Below, piece by piece: positions 7,081-15,766 of a DNA stretch of 30,173 bases (position 1 is its first letter; each line of letters starts with the position of its first letter). The position numbers and the translations under genes are program-made. This DNA comes from Bacteroidales bacterium (GTDB taxonomy: Bacteria > Bacteroidota > Bacteroidia > Bacteroidales > P3). Below the pieces are notes generated by a model. It was not told the DNA's origin and made no database searches. It saw only the letters and a list, made by a program, of their open reading frames with translations. Location of the stretch: assembly GCA_004551865.1 (NCBI GenBank), contig SFPR01000023.1, forward strand, positions 1 to 30,173. Direction: 5' to 3'.

Positions 7081-9051
7081 TTATCTCACATTCACAACTC
7101 TTATTTCTATTCTTCTTTCTTCCATTGCTGAGAAGGTGAAGACGCTGCGGCGTTTTTCTTCGAGTGTTTCGGGATTGTCACTGCGGCTTTCCAGCTTACC
7201 GAATGGCATTCTGACTATTTGTATCAAAGGCACTCCGTTTTCATTCAGTGTTTCAAAGTAGCCTCTCAAAGCTCCTGCGTTCCAATTCCTCAAATAGTTC
7301 TCCAAGCTGACTATTCGGCGTTGCGAGAGCTTGTAGTTGTAGTCTTCGTTGTGCAAAGCTGAGGCATATCCTCTCACTTGCAGGCTTACAGAGTGTCCTT
7401 CTTGCAGTTTTTCCAAAAGATAGCTTGCCAAAAGTTCTAACTTTTGCATTCCCTTGTCTATCTTGCCCGTAAAGAACTCTTCCATCATCGCAACTGCTTT
7501 GCTTTCCAAGCTGTCGGACAGGCCTTTGGAGCAGTTGGCTTTGTAGAGGTTGCTCAATGCTCTGTAATCGCGGTAACAAAGTGCATAATCGGTGGTTGTG
7601 ATAGTATCTGTCGAACCGGGATTTGGCTCATCGTTGTGAAAATATAGACTGATTGGCAAATCAAAAGCCGGATTGAAGGCTGACTTTGCTTTAACGACTT
7701 GTTCGGTAGGTACTTTCGGAAGGCTCTTGTCCCAACGATAGAGGTCGTTGCAACAGGTCTTGTTTTTGGTGTTGTTTTCGCTGCTTCGATTTGAGGTAAA
7801 GTAGCCTTGCTCGGCAGAAATGGTAACAAAGGGATAAATGTCATTGGCGTATGAGTTAATCGGCATAAGAAGGTTTTCGGGTGTTGTCCAGCGTTGCAAC
7901 CAGCCTTCGCTCCTGAAGATGTCAAATCCGCCAAATCCCGGGTGGGTGTCAGACGAGAAGTAAAGTGTTTCTTCGTCTTGGCAGTAGTGTGGTGTGATTT
8001 CGTTTCCGCAAGTGTTGATTGTGCTTCCGAGATTGACCGCAACAGGGTTCTCACTCGTCAAATCAATATACCAGATGTCAAATCCTCCAAAGCCGCCTTG
8101 GCGATTGCTGCTGAAATACATCAGTGTTTGTCCGTCTTCTTCGTCTCTTGCTATCACCGGACAGGTGTTTGAAGATGTTTTGTCGTATGCAGGCTTAAAC
8201 ACTTGGGGCTTTGACCACTTGCCATCGGTATATTTGCTGAAATATATCTGTTGGTTGTCCTTTCCCGAGGCTTTCTTGGTGCAGTTGAAATAAATTGTCT
8301 GCGTTATGGTGTCAAGAAAGAAGTTGGAATAGTTCCACTTTTTTGTGTTTATTCTATCGTGTTCCAATGGTTTTGCCGGTGTATAGAAATCTTCGTCTAT
8401 GTTGCTGACAAAGATTTGGTCGTAAATGTCGGTGTAAACAAACTCTCCGTCTTGGTACTTCTCTTTGTATGTTGGTGAAGTGAAGTATAGCAGGCTGTCA
8501 TTAAGAACGTATGTTCCCGACTGTGAGAAAGAGTTGTTTACATTATTGCCAAGGTTTAGCACAAGTGTGTTTTCTTCGGGTGTGTCGTTGTCAAAAATCC
8601 ACTTTATGGAGCTTAGCTCTCGTTTTGCCTGCTTTCGTATCTGTATGTCGGGGCAATCCAAAAGGCAGGTGTTGAGAAAATGTTGTGCTTGTATGATATT
8701 GCCGTTGCACTTTGCCACTTCTGCCAAATGAAGATACAACATCGGAAAAGCTGTGTTGATATTGAGAGTGTCGTTCTCTATCAACACTTTTTGATACCAA
8801 TACTCTGCCTTGTCATAGTCTTTGAGCATTCTGCAAGCCTCTCCGCTTTTATAAAAAAGCGAAAGTGGTTTGAGGACAAATCGCCGTCCCAAGGAGTAAC
8901 ATTCAAGTGCCTCTTCGTAATATCCTCTCTCGAAGGCTGTATCTCCTTTTTTCTCGTATGCTTTTGCATACTTTTCCTGAGCCGATGCCGTCGGCAAACA
9001 GCAAAAAATAAGGCTCACAATAATCGTTGTTGTTTTTAGAAGGTTGGACAT
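7081..9051 (-). CDS. PorE-like OmpA-family protein (type IX secretion)
   Basis: A 656-residue exported protein with a signal peptide ending near ASA (residue 24). Residues about 26-150 look like TPR helices (AFERGYYEEALECYSLGRR), about 170-450 a PD40/beta-propeller region with repeated FSSNRQGGFGGFDIW-like units, and about 530-656 an OmpA peptidoglycan-binding domain (NYKLSQRRIVSLENYL). This TPR-propeller-OmpA order is that of PorE of Porphyromonas gingivalis, thought to anchor the type IX secretion machine to peptidoglycan. The start overlaps the end of the PorP/SprF gene by 16 bases, which supports joint function. It is the last gene of the leftward run. Related OmpA/propeller paralogs outside type IX secretion exist, so the exact subtype is inferred. 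Confidence 0.85.
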   Translation of the reverse strand: MSNLLKTTTIIVSLIFCCLPTASAQEKYAKAYEKKGDTAFERGYYEEALECYSLGRRFVLKPLSLFYKSGEACRMLKDYDKAEYWYQKVLIENDTLNINTAFPMLYLHLAEVAKCNGNIIQAQHFLNTCLLDCPDIQIRKQAKRELSSIKWIFDNDTPEENTLVLNLGNNVNNSFSQSGTYVLNDSLLYFTSPTYKEKYQDGEFVYTDIYDQIFVSNIDEDFYTPAKPLEHDRINTKKWNYSNFFLDTITQTIYFNCTKKASGKDNQQIYFSKYTDGKWSKPQVFKPAYDKTSSNTCPVIARDEEDGQTLMYFSSNRQGGFGGFDIWYIDLTSENPVAVNLGSTINTCGNEITPHYCQDEETLYFSSDTHPGFGGFDIFRSEGWLQRWTTPENLLMPINSYANDIYPFVTISAEQGYFTSNRSSENNTKNKTCCNDLYRWDKSLPKVPTEQVVKAKSAFNPAFDLPISLYFHNDEPNPGSTDTITTTDYALCYRDYRALSNLYKANCSKGLSDSLESKAVAMMEEFFTGKIDKGMQKLELLASYLLEKLQEGHSVSLQVRGYASALHNEDYNYKLSQRRIVSLENYLRNWNAGALRGYFETLNENGVPLIQIVRMPFGKLESRSDNPETLEEKRRSVFTFSAMEERRIEIRVVNVR

Positions 9052-10037
9052 GGTATAGTTTTTGTTTGTCGTTTATACTTAAATCTGTTTATTCCGTAAC
9101 TTGCCCACAATTCTACGGCTCCGTAGGTGTGGGAAACTTTGCTCAGCGATGAGAGATTGACATCGTATGCCAAACCTGCGGTCAATTCGTTGAAGCGATA
9201 GCTGAGCGTGATTATCATTGCATCATTTGAGCGGTAAAATATGCCTGCTGCAATGTTCTCTATGTCGAAAACTGTTGTCGAAAGGGAGAATATCCATTCC
9301 AATCCGGCAACAAGTTCATAGTTGTCGTTTTGCTTGTTGAAGCGAAGTATGCTTTGCATTTTCGATTGTTCGGAAGTAGGGAAAAGATAGGTCGCATAGA
9401 GGGTATAACGCGGCATAAGGCTGATTGATGTGTTGTCATAAAACGAGTATGTAGGGTTGTTGATGTGAAAGACTGCCACTCCTGCCGAGATGTTTTGTTC
9501 TTCAACAGGGCTGATTTGCCAATGTACTCCCGCAGAAAGGTCAAAGGTTGAAATCTTTGAAAGCAGTATGCCTTCGTCATCGCTGTCAAATCTTCCGAAA
9601 TCGGCATTTGTCGCATCGTATCCCCATGTGGTTCTTCCAAAAGAAAGACCCAAGGATAGGAATTGTTCGTGATTTTTGGTCAGCTGTTTGTTGTACGAAA
9701 CAGAAAGAGAGATTTGTTGTTCCCCAAAGTCGAGACTTCCTGCCACGTCTTGCATGAACATAAGTCCTATGCCGAAAGAGTGTCGGTATTGACGAGAAGA
9801 AAACAAGCGAGCCTCGGCAGAAAGTAGCGATGTGTTGTATCCGCTCACCGAAATGGTTTGCCACTGATTTCGATAGGCTGCTCCCACCTTAAAATCGTAG
9901 GGAGAAAAGGCTGTTTTTGCAGGGTTGAGAAACATATCGCTCGTACTAATGGTCGAAAAGTGTACGTCCTGCCCAAAAAACTTTGTGCAAGAGAGTAAAA
10001 TCAAAGTTGTAAAAATCACTTTTCTTCCTATTGTCAC
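9036..10037 (-). CDS. PorP/SprF family outer membrane protein
   Basis: A 333-residue predicted outer-membrane beta-barrel. A signal peptide ends at about KFFGQ, followed by the family's N-terminal text DVHFSTISTSDMFLNPAKTAF (split here as DVHFSTIST and LNPAKTAF). Repeated amphipathic strands follow, with motifs such as GVHWQISP and SLMPRYTLYATYLF. PorP/SprF proteins belong to type IX secretion and gliding in Bacteroidota; PorP interacts with PorK, N and E in P. gingivalis. Many genomes have several PorP/SprF paralogs, often paired with an OmpA protein as here, so this may be an accessory pair and not the core one. It starts 15 bases after the GNAT gene. Confidence 0.88.
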   Translation of the reverse strand: MTIGRKVIFTTLILLSCTKFFGQDVHFSTISTSDMFLNPAKTAFSPYDFKVGAAYRNQWQTISVSGYNTSLLSAEARLFSSRQYRHSFGIGLMFMQDVAGSLDFGEQQISLSVSYNKQLTKNHEQFLSLGLSFGRTTWGYDATNADFGRFDSDDEGILLSKISTFDLSAGVHWQISPVEEQNISAGVAVFHINNPTYSFYDNTSISLMPRYTLYATYLFPTSEQSKMQSILRFNKQNDNYELVAGLEWIFSLSTTVFDIENIAAGIFYRSNDAMIITLSYRFNELTAGLAYDVNLSSLSKVSHTYGAVELWASYGINRFKYKRQTKTIPCPTF

Positions 10038-10052
10038 ATCTGTTGAGTGTAT

Positions 10053-10544
10053 TTATCGGTTTAGTTGCTCAAATTGTTCGGACAGGTCTTTAAGTGCTTT
10101 GTTTTCCAAGCGGAATACCGTCCATGTGTCCAAGGGTTTTGCTCCCATGGCTTTGTAAAAGTTGATTGAAGGGGTATTCCAATCCAACACAATCCACTCA
10201 AATCGCGGACAATCGTTGCGTTGTGCTTGGTTTGCAAGATATGAAAGCAAGAGTTTGCCATAGCCTCTGCCTCTGAACTCGGGTCGAACAAACAAGTCTT
10301 CCAAATATAGCCCTGCTTTACCTCTCCAAGTTGAGAAGTTGAAGAAATAGAGTGCAAAACCTATGGTTTGTCCTTCTTCTTCCAAGAGAACGACATTTGC
10401 TTGCTGTTTGTCAAAAATTGATTGTTCCAAAATCTCTTCCGTCGCTTCGACTGCATCGGGTTCTTTCTCATATTCTGCAAGTTCTTTGATGAGTTGCAGA
10501 ATTATCGGAACATCTTGCCTTTGTGCTTTCCTTATTGTTGCCAT
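10053..10544 (-). CDS. GNAT N-acetyltransferase, diamine/thialysine acetyltransferase-like
   Basis: A 163-residue single-domain acetyltransferase. It shows the N-terminal IRKAQRQDVPIILQLIKELA, the strand/loop YLEDLFVRPEF and the acetyl-CoA pyrophosphate loop RGRGYG (91-96), then NTPSINFYKAMGAKPL. The YLEDLFV and FEWIVLDWN motifs resemble the spermidine/thialysine N-acetyltransferase (SSAT) group. The substrate cannot be told from sequence. It lies 11 bases after the lipoprotein gene and 15 bases before porP/sprF, in the same operon, with no evident functional link to either. Confidence 0.88.
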   Translation of the reverse strand: MATIRKAQRQDVPIILQLIKELAEYEKEPDAVEATEEILEQSIFDKQQANVVLLEEEGQTIGFALYFFNFSTWRGKAGLYLEDLFVRPEFRGRGYGKLLLSYLANQAQRNDCPRFEWIVLDWNTPSINFYKAMGAKPLDTWTVFRLENKALKDLSEQFEQLNR

Positions 10545-10555
10545 TGTTTTGACTG

Positions 10556-11272
10556 CTATTTTAGTTTTGCTTTGATAAGTGGAGCGTCTTTTTCTATCAA
10601 TTCCTTGATTTTCATCAAGCCGTCTTGCAAGGCAAGCGTGGCTGCACGACGCTGAAACTCATAATAGCCGTGATAAAAAGCCATATACTGCTTGGAAGAG
10701 CCTCGTTCGTTGAACTTTGCCACCAAGTTGTTGCGGCTATCATATATTTCGACAATCACTTCCAACTCTGTAACGTTTGAACATAGCGGCATACCAAACA
10801 CATTCAGCACTCCGAAAGTGAAACCGCTCAACCAAGACCACTTATAGTTGTTTTTGTTGTATATGTCTCCTGCTCTGAGAACGATGTTTCCTCTTTTCTT
10901 GGTCGTCATGTCGCAAATGTTCTCGGTAACTTCGGTAACAAAAACATCTGCTGCATCTTGTATTCTCTTTTCTGCCGTATATAACTTGGTCTTTTCGGTG
11001 ATTTCATATACACCTTTGCCGTATGGGGTTTCGGTCAAGCCGTATGGATTTTTCAAATCGTCGGAAGCCTTAACAGAATAGGAGTTTGCTCCGTACGCAT
11101 TCTCAAAAGAAGGCTGGTCTATCCACGCTGTGAGCTTGGGCAAAAGGCTCACATTTTGATAATCGGGCTTAAAAATGTCTTGTTCTAAGGGTTTACAAGA
11201 ACTAAAAAGTGCAATCACTGCTACAAACGGTAGCATCATTTTCCATTTTCTTTGTCTTTGACTTATTCTCAT
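10556..11272 (-). CDS. Lipoprotein of unknown function
   Basis: A 238-residue protein with a basic N-terminus, a hydrophobic segment (13-25) and a lipobox ending FSSC, Cys26 being the lipidated residue. The mature part has a short Asp/Pro-rich beginning, a middle region (VYEITEKTKLYTAEKRIQDA), a hydrophobic stretch WLSGFTFGVLNVFGMPL near 145-161, and a basic helical end. I do not recognise a family. Its start overlaps the mtaB stop (ATGA type), so it is co-translated with that gene, but its position before porP and a porE-like gene suggests a cell-envelope role. Confidence 0.8.
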   Translation of the reverse strand: MRISQRQRKWKMMLPFVAVIALFSSCKPLEQDIFKPDYQNVSLLPKLTAWIDQPSFENAYGANSYSVKASDDLKNPYGLTETPYGKGVYEITEKTKLYTAEKRIQDAADVFVTEVTENICDMTTKKRGNIVLRAGDIYNKNNYKWSWLSGFTFGVLNVFGMPLCSNVTELEVIVEIYDSRNNLVAKFNERGSSKQYMAFYHGYYEFQRRAATLALQDGLMKIKELIEKDAPLIKAKLK

Positions 11273-12552
11273 AGGATATATGATTTGTATTTGTTATCTA
11301 TTGTTTCTAATTTTTCTCGTGTTATTGTGTTTATAAGGCTTGAGTCAAACTTTCGTCCTACTCTCAGATAATTTTCACTGAAACCAAACATCATTCCATC
11401 TTCGTTGTCTGCTTCCCAAAGCACGCTGCGAATGCTTCCTTTGTTCTTTTGGTAAAACAAGTCTTTCTTTTGGTCCGATATTGCTTGCAGTTCGTTGCTT
11501 CTGAGGTGTCTTTCCTCAACAGGGACGCTGTTTGGCATACTGCAAGCCGGTGTATTGGGACGCTCAGAGTAGGTAAACACATGAAGAGCTGCCAAAGGAA
11601 GAGACTGAATGAAGCTCTTGGCATCTTCAAAGTCCTCTCTGCTCTCACCCGGGAAGCCTGCAATCACATCTGCTGCAACAAAAGCATCGGGCATTTTGCA
11701 AAGTATTCTCTCTACTCTTTGAGCAAACAACTCCCTGTCGTACTTTCGTTTCATCAAGTGCAGGATTTTGTTGTTGCCTGCTTGAAGCGGTATGTGGAAG
11801 TGTGGCAAAAAACTCTCGGAAGCGGCACAAAAATCAATCACCTCATCGGTTATAAGATTCGGTTCTATGCTTGAAATGCGGTAACGCTCTATTCCTTTGA
11901 CCTTATCTAAGGCTTCGATAAGTTGAAGGAAGGTTTCGCCGCTCTGTTTTCCAAAATCGCCTATGTTTACGCCTGTCAGTACTATTTCTTTCTTACCCTC
12001 AGATGCCAAAACCTCGGCACAAGACACCACATCGGCAATACTGCCGCTGCGACTTCTGCCTCGCGAATAGGGAATGGCACAATAGGTACAAAAATAGTCG
12101 CAACCATCTTGAATTTTCAAAAATGAACGAGTTCTGTCCGAAGAAGAATATGAAGGGAAAAAGGTTTTGAGACGACTGATGTCGCAAACATGGTTCTCAA
12201 CCGTCGGTTTCTTTTGGTAATTCTCGATTAAATCGACCAATTTGGGCTTGTCGTCGTTACCCAATATCAAATCGACACCCTCAATAGTCTCAATTTCTTT
12301 GTCATTGAGCTGAGACATACAGCCTATTACGGCAATAACTGCCGCGGGATTGAGCTTGTGTGCCTGCCGAATTGCGTTTCTGCACTTCTTCTCGGCAACT
12401 TGGGTTACCGTACAAGTGTTGATGACATACACATCTGCCTTTTGTCTGAACTCTACCTGCTTGTAGCCTCGCAAAACAAAACATCCGGCAAGGTAAGAGC
12501 TTTCTGCAAAATTCAACTTGCAGCCCAAAGTGTGAAATGCTATGCTTTTCAT
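11269..12552 (-). CDS. mtaB: tRNA t6A37 methylthiotransferase
   Basis: A 427-residue radical SAM methylthiotransferase that adds a methylthio group to t6A at position 37 of ANN-decoding tRNAs. The N-terminal domain has the three auxiliary-cluster cysteines in TLGCKLNFAES, NTCTVT and IGCMSQ. The radical SAM cluster is in DGCDYFCTYCAIPYSRGRSR, and a TRAM-like region follows near the end (GMMFGFSENYLRVGRKF). The TLGCKLNF beginning separates MtaB from MiaB and RimO, which begin TYGCQMN and SLGCPKN. It overlaps ligA upstream and the lipoprotein downstream by 4 bases each, so it sits inside one operon. Confidence 0.92.
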   Translation of the reverse strand: MKSIAFHTLGCKLNFAESSYLAGCFVLRGYKQVEFRQKADVYVINTCTVTQVAEKKCRNAIRQAHKLNPAAVIAVIGCMSQLNDKEIETIEGVDLILGNDDKPKLVDLIENYQKKPTVENHVCDISRLKTFFPSYSSSDRTRSFLKIQDGCDYFCTYCAIPYSRGRSRSGSIADVVSCAEVLASEGKKEIVLTGVNIGDFGKQSGETFLQLIEALDKVKGIERYRISSIEPNLITDEVIDFCAASESFLPHFHIPLQAGNNKILHLMKRKYDRELFAQRVERILCKMPDAFVAADVIAGFPGESREDFEDAKSFIQSLPLAALHVFTYSERPNTPACSMPNSVPVEERHLRSNELQAISDQKKDLFYQKNKGSIRSVLWEADNEDGMMFGFSENYLRVGRKFDSSLINTITREKLETIDNKYKSYIL

Positions 12553-14624
12553 TTGTCAGATGCTTTTTCGGGGTCAATCATTTTCGCAAATTCGTATTGG
12601 TCAATCATCTTTATGCCCAAGTCTTCTGCCTTTTTCTTTTTTTGAGGTCCCATATTCTCTCCACAAATCACATAATCAACCTTTGAAGATATGCTTGAAA
12701 TCACTCTTCCAGAATGTTTTTCGATTTGTTTTTTCAATTCGTCTCGCGAAAACAAGGTAAAAGTTCCGCTTATTACAAAGCTCAATCCTTCCAAGGTTGA
12801 AGACATCTCTTCTTCTTGCAGTTCAAATTTTAGTCCTCTTGCTCTCAACCTGTCAATAAGAGCGGTATTCTCGCTGTTTGCAAAATAATTTACAAGACTT
12901 TCGGCTATACTTTCTCCTATTTCGTCAATTTCGACAAGCTGATTGAAACTTGCAGCTTTCAGGGCATCAATATTTTTGTAGTATCGGGCTAGTTTTTTTG
13001 CCGTTACTTCTCCCACATATCTTATTCCCAAGGCATAAAGCACTCTCTCAAAGCCTGCTTGTTTGGATTTCTCGATTGCATTTATCATATTGGCAGCTCC
13101 CTTGGCTCTTATTGTCGATTTGCTCCCCTCTTCGCCCGAAGTAAGCCCCACAAGGTCGCTTGCAGTCAAATCATACAAAGAAGAAAAATCTTTTAATAGT
13201 CCTTGGTCAAGCATAGCCTTGATTTTTTCGTCTCCAAGCGTCTCTATGTTCATTGCTTTCTTGGAAACAAAATGTTGAAATCTGCCGAATATTTGAGGAG
13301 GACAATGGTTGTAGTTTGGGCAATAGTGTCCTGCTTCTCCCTCTTGACGAACAAGTTTCGCTCCGCAGACCGGACAATGTGATATAAAGTCGATTTTTTT
13401 GCAAGGAGTTGCAGATTTGTCGCTTTCAATCTCCCTTTGCTTTTTGCCAACTATCTTCGGAATGATTTCTCCTCCCTTTTCTATGATTACAATATCGCCT
13501 TGGCAAAGGTCGAGACGTTGCATCTGTTCGGCGTTGTGAACACTTGCTCTTTTGACCCATGTTCCTCCCAACCACACCGGCTCAAAGACTGCAACAGGAG
13601 TGATAATTCCGGTTCTGCCTACTTGATATTCTATTGTCAAAAGCCTGCTTTCGGCTTGCTCTGCCTTAAATTTGAATGCTGTTGCCCAACGCGGACTTTT
13701 TGCAGTAGTGCCTAAGGTATCCCAAAGTTTGACTTTGTTGAGTTTTATCACAATGCCGTCAATGTCAAACGGCAAATTCTCCCTTTCGGTGTCCCATTCA
13801 TCAATAAAACCCATTATTTCGTCAATGTTTCTTGCCACCGCCATATAACGAGGCACATTAAAGCCCCACGAACGTGCCGCCTGCAAGCGGTCATAATGGT
13901 TACTCCACTCCGACAAATCGTCGCCCATGAGGAAGTAAAGGAAACATTCAAGTTTTCTTTGGGCTACTTCCTGAGGGTTCATCAATTTTATGCTCCCCGA
14001 AGCCGCATTTCGACAGTTTGCAAAAGGTTCTTCGCCGTTTTCTATTCTCTTTTGGTTAAATTCTTCAAAGGCTTTGTGCGGATATATAACCTCTCCTCTT
14101 ATTTCAAACCTCTCGGGAATATTCTCTCCATAGAGTTGGAGCGGTACAGACTTGATTGTACGAATGTTGTCGCTCACATCGTCTCCCACAACTCCGTTTC
14201 CCCTTGTCAAGGCTCGCACAAAGCGTCCGTTCTCATAAAGAAGACTTATCGCAACTCCGTCATATTTGAGTTCACATACCCATTCCAATTCACTCTCTTG
14301 CGGCAAGGCTTTCTCGGCTCTTGCAACAAAATCGACAATCTCTTCTCTCGAATAGGTGTTTGCAAGAGAAAGCATGGGAAAAGTATGTTCTCTCTGAACA
14401 AAGCTCTTGTTTGGTTGCCCGCCCACACGTTTTGTCGGTGAATTTACATCGTCAAACTCGGGGAACTCAGCCTCCAAGCTCTCCAACTCCTTCATCAACA
14501 AATCAAATTGCATATCCCCTATTGTGGGATTGTCCAATACATAATATTCGTAGTTGTATTGGTTCAACTGCTTACGCAATTCGTCTATGCGTTCTTTCGC
14601 TTGATTAAAGCGCAGGCTCGTCAT
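12549..14624 (-). CDS. ligA: NAD-dependent DNA ligase
   Basis: A 691-residue ligase, normal length for the family, which seals nicks during replication and repair. The Ia domain comes first (YYVLDNPTIGD near 28-37). The adenylated lysine is Lys120 in ELKYDG, followed by motifs GVVGDDVSDNI and VQREHTFPMLSL. The OB fold contains GGEIIPKIVG. A zinc finger follows with CPVC and CPNYNHCP, then helix-hairpin-helix repeats (IRYVGEVTAKKLA), and a C-terminal BRCT domain (GLSFVISGTF). The first 20 bases overlap the end of pdxA and its end overlaps mtaB. Confidence 0.96.
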   Translation of the reverse strand: MTSLRFNQAKERIDELRKQLNQYNYEYYVLDNPTIGDMQFDLLMKELESLEAEFPEFDDVNSPTKRVGGQPNKSFVQREHTFPMLSLANTYSREEIVDFVARAEKALPQESELEWVCELKYDGVAISLLYENGRFVRALTRGNGVVGDDVSDNIRTIKSVPLQLYGENIPERFEIRGEVIYPHKAFEEFNQKRIENGEEPFANCRNAASGSIKLMNPQEVAQRKLECFLYFLMGDDLSEWSNHYDRLQAARSWGFNVPRYMAVARNIDEIMGFIDEWDTERENLPFDIDGIVIKLNKVKLWDTLGTTAKSPRWATAFKFKAEQAESRLLTIEYQVGRTGIITPVAVFEPVWLGGTWVKRASVHNAEQMQRLDLCQGDIVIIEKGGEIIPKIVGKKQREIESDKSATPCKKIDFISHCPVCGAKLVRQEGEAGHYCPNYNHCPPQIFGRFQHFVSKKAMNIETLGDEKIKAMLDQGLLKDFSSLYDLTASDLVGLTSGEEGSKSTIRAKGAANMINAIEKSKQAGFERVLYALGIRYVGEVTAKKLARYYKNIDALKAASFNQLVEIDEIGESIAESLVNYFANSENTALIDRLRARGLKFELQEEEMSSTLEGLSFVISGTFTLFSRDELKKQIEKHSGRVISSISSKVDYVICGENMGPQKKKKAEDLGIKMIDQYEFAKMIDPEKASDK

Positions 14625-15759
14625 CTTTTTGCAATTCTTTGGTTATGTCTTCATCAACGATGTTATCTCTCTTTGCGGCACGCAATGTGTTTGCCGAAAG
14701 CAAGTCATAGTCTCTTCTGTTGCGGATTATGTCCATTGCCAAGAAGACTGCATTTCTGAAACTTTGGGAAGAAGCCACATTCTTGCCGGCAATTTCGTAT
14801 GCAGTGCCGTGAGCAGGTGATGTTCTCACGTATGGCAATCCTGCCGTGAAGTTTACTCCTTCGGTAAAGCTCATTAGTTTGAACGGTATCAAACCTTGGT
14901 CATGATACAACGCCATCACACCATCAAAATCTCTTATTGTACCATTGCCGAAAAAGCCGTCTGCCGGATAAGGACCAAATGCCAATATGCCATTATCGAA
15001 AGCCTCCCTGATTGCAGGGGCAACTATGCTGTCGTCTTCTTCTCCTATCAAGCCTCTGTCGCCTGCATGGGGATTCAAAGCCAAGACTGCAATTTTTGGC
15101 ATACGGATACCAAAATCTCTTTTCAAAGATTTGTCCAACACCTTCAGCTTGCGAAGTATCAACTCTTTGGTCAAAACTTTGGGAACTTGGACAAGCGGCA
15201 GGTGATTGGTCATTATTCCTATGTGAATGTCATGACAGGTCATTATCATCAAACTTTCCTCTGCTCCAAACTTCTTTGTGAGATATTCTGTATGACCCGG
15301 GAAGTTAAACGTGTCGCTTTGAATGTTCTTTTTGTTGATTGGATTGGTTACAATGGCATCTAACTTGCCGTGCATAATGTCATGACACGCATAATCCAAA
15401 CTCATAGCTGCCAACTTTCCTCCTATTTCGGTAGGCTGTCCTATATCCAATTTGACCTCTTCCTGAATTATATTGAGTATATTGAACTTGTGCGCCTCTG
15501 CCTGCTCTGCCGAACGTATGTTTACAAATGGAAAATCCGTTGCATTTATCAATTTCTTGTGGTAAGATGCCACCTTGGAAGAGCCATACAATATCGGAGT
15601 GCAGTGTTCCAACATTCTGTTGTCGGAAAAGCACTTCAACAAAACTTCATATCCTATTCCGTTCACATCTCCCTGCGAAATACCTATACGAATGTTCTCT
15701 TCGTCTTTTTCTCTTCTTGCTCTGAAAGGGGTTCTTCTTGTGTTGTTTGATTCTGTCAT
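14605..15759 (-). CDS. pdxA: 4-hydroxythreonine-4-phosphate dehydrogenase
   Basis: A 384-residue enzyme of pyridoxal phosphate synthesis that oxidises 4-phosphohydroxy-L-threonine. Recognisable elements in order: ISQGDVNGIGYEV, VTNPINKKN, FPGHTEYL, LNPHAGDRGLIGEE, YHDQGLIPFK and RTSPAHGTAYEIAGK, containing the conserved metal-binding histidines. The frame is open to 15792, but the only codon there is TTG and it would overlap the aminopeptidase gene; I choose the ATG at 15759, 7 bases after that gene's stop. A basic N-terminal extension of about 20 residues precedes the conserved start, as in other Bacteroidota. Co-operonic with ligA, whose start lies inside its last 20 bases. Confidence 0.94.
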   Translation of the reverse strand: MTESNNTRRTPFRARREKDEENIRIGISQGDVNGIGYEVLLKCFSDNRMLEHCTPILYGSSKVASYHKKLINATDFPFVNIRSAEQAEAHKFNILNIIQEEVKLDIGQPTEIGGKLAAMSLDYACHDIMHGKLDAIVTNPINKKNIQSDTFNFPGHTEYLTKKFGAEESLMIMTCHDIHIGIMTNHLPLVQVPKVLTKELILRKLKVLDKSLKRDFGIRMPKIAVLALNPHAGDRGLIGEEDDSIVAPAIREAFDNGILAFGPYPADGFFGNGTIRDFDGVMALYHDQGLIPFKLMSFTEGVNFTAGLPYVRTSPAHGTAYEIAGKNVASSQSFRNAVFLAMDIIRNRRDYDLLSANTLRAAKRDNIVDEDITKELQKDDEPAL

Positions 15760-15766
15760 AATGTTG

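Noticed and set aside
13896..14441. 181-codon open frame antisense to ligA
   Set aside because: Lies entirely within the well-supported ligA gene on the other strand and has no recognisable protein features.
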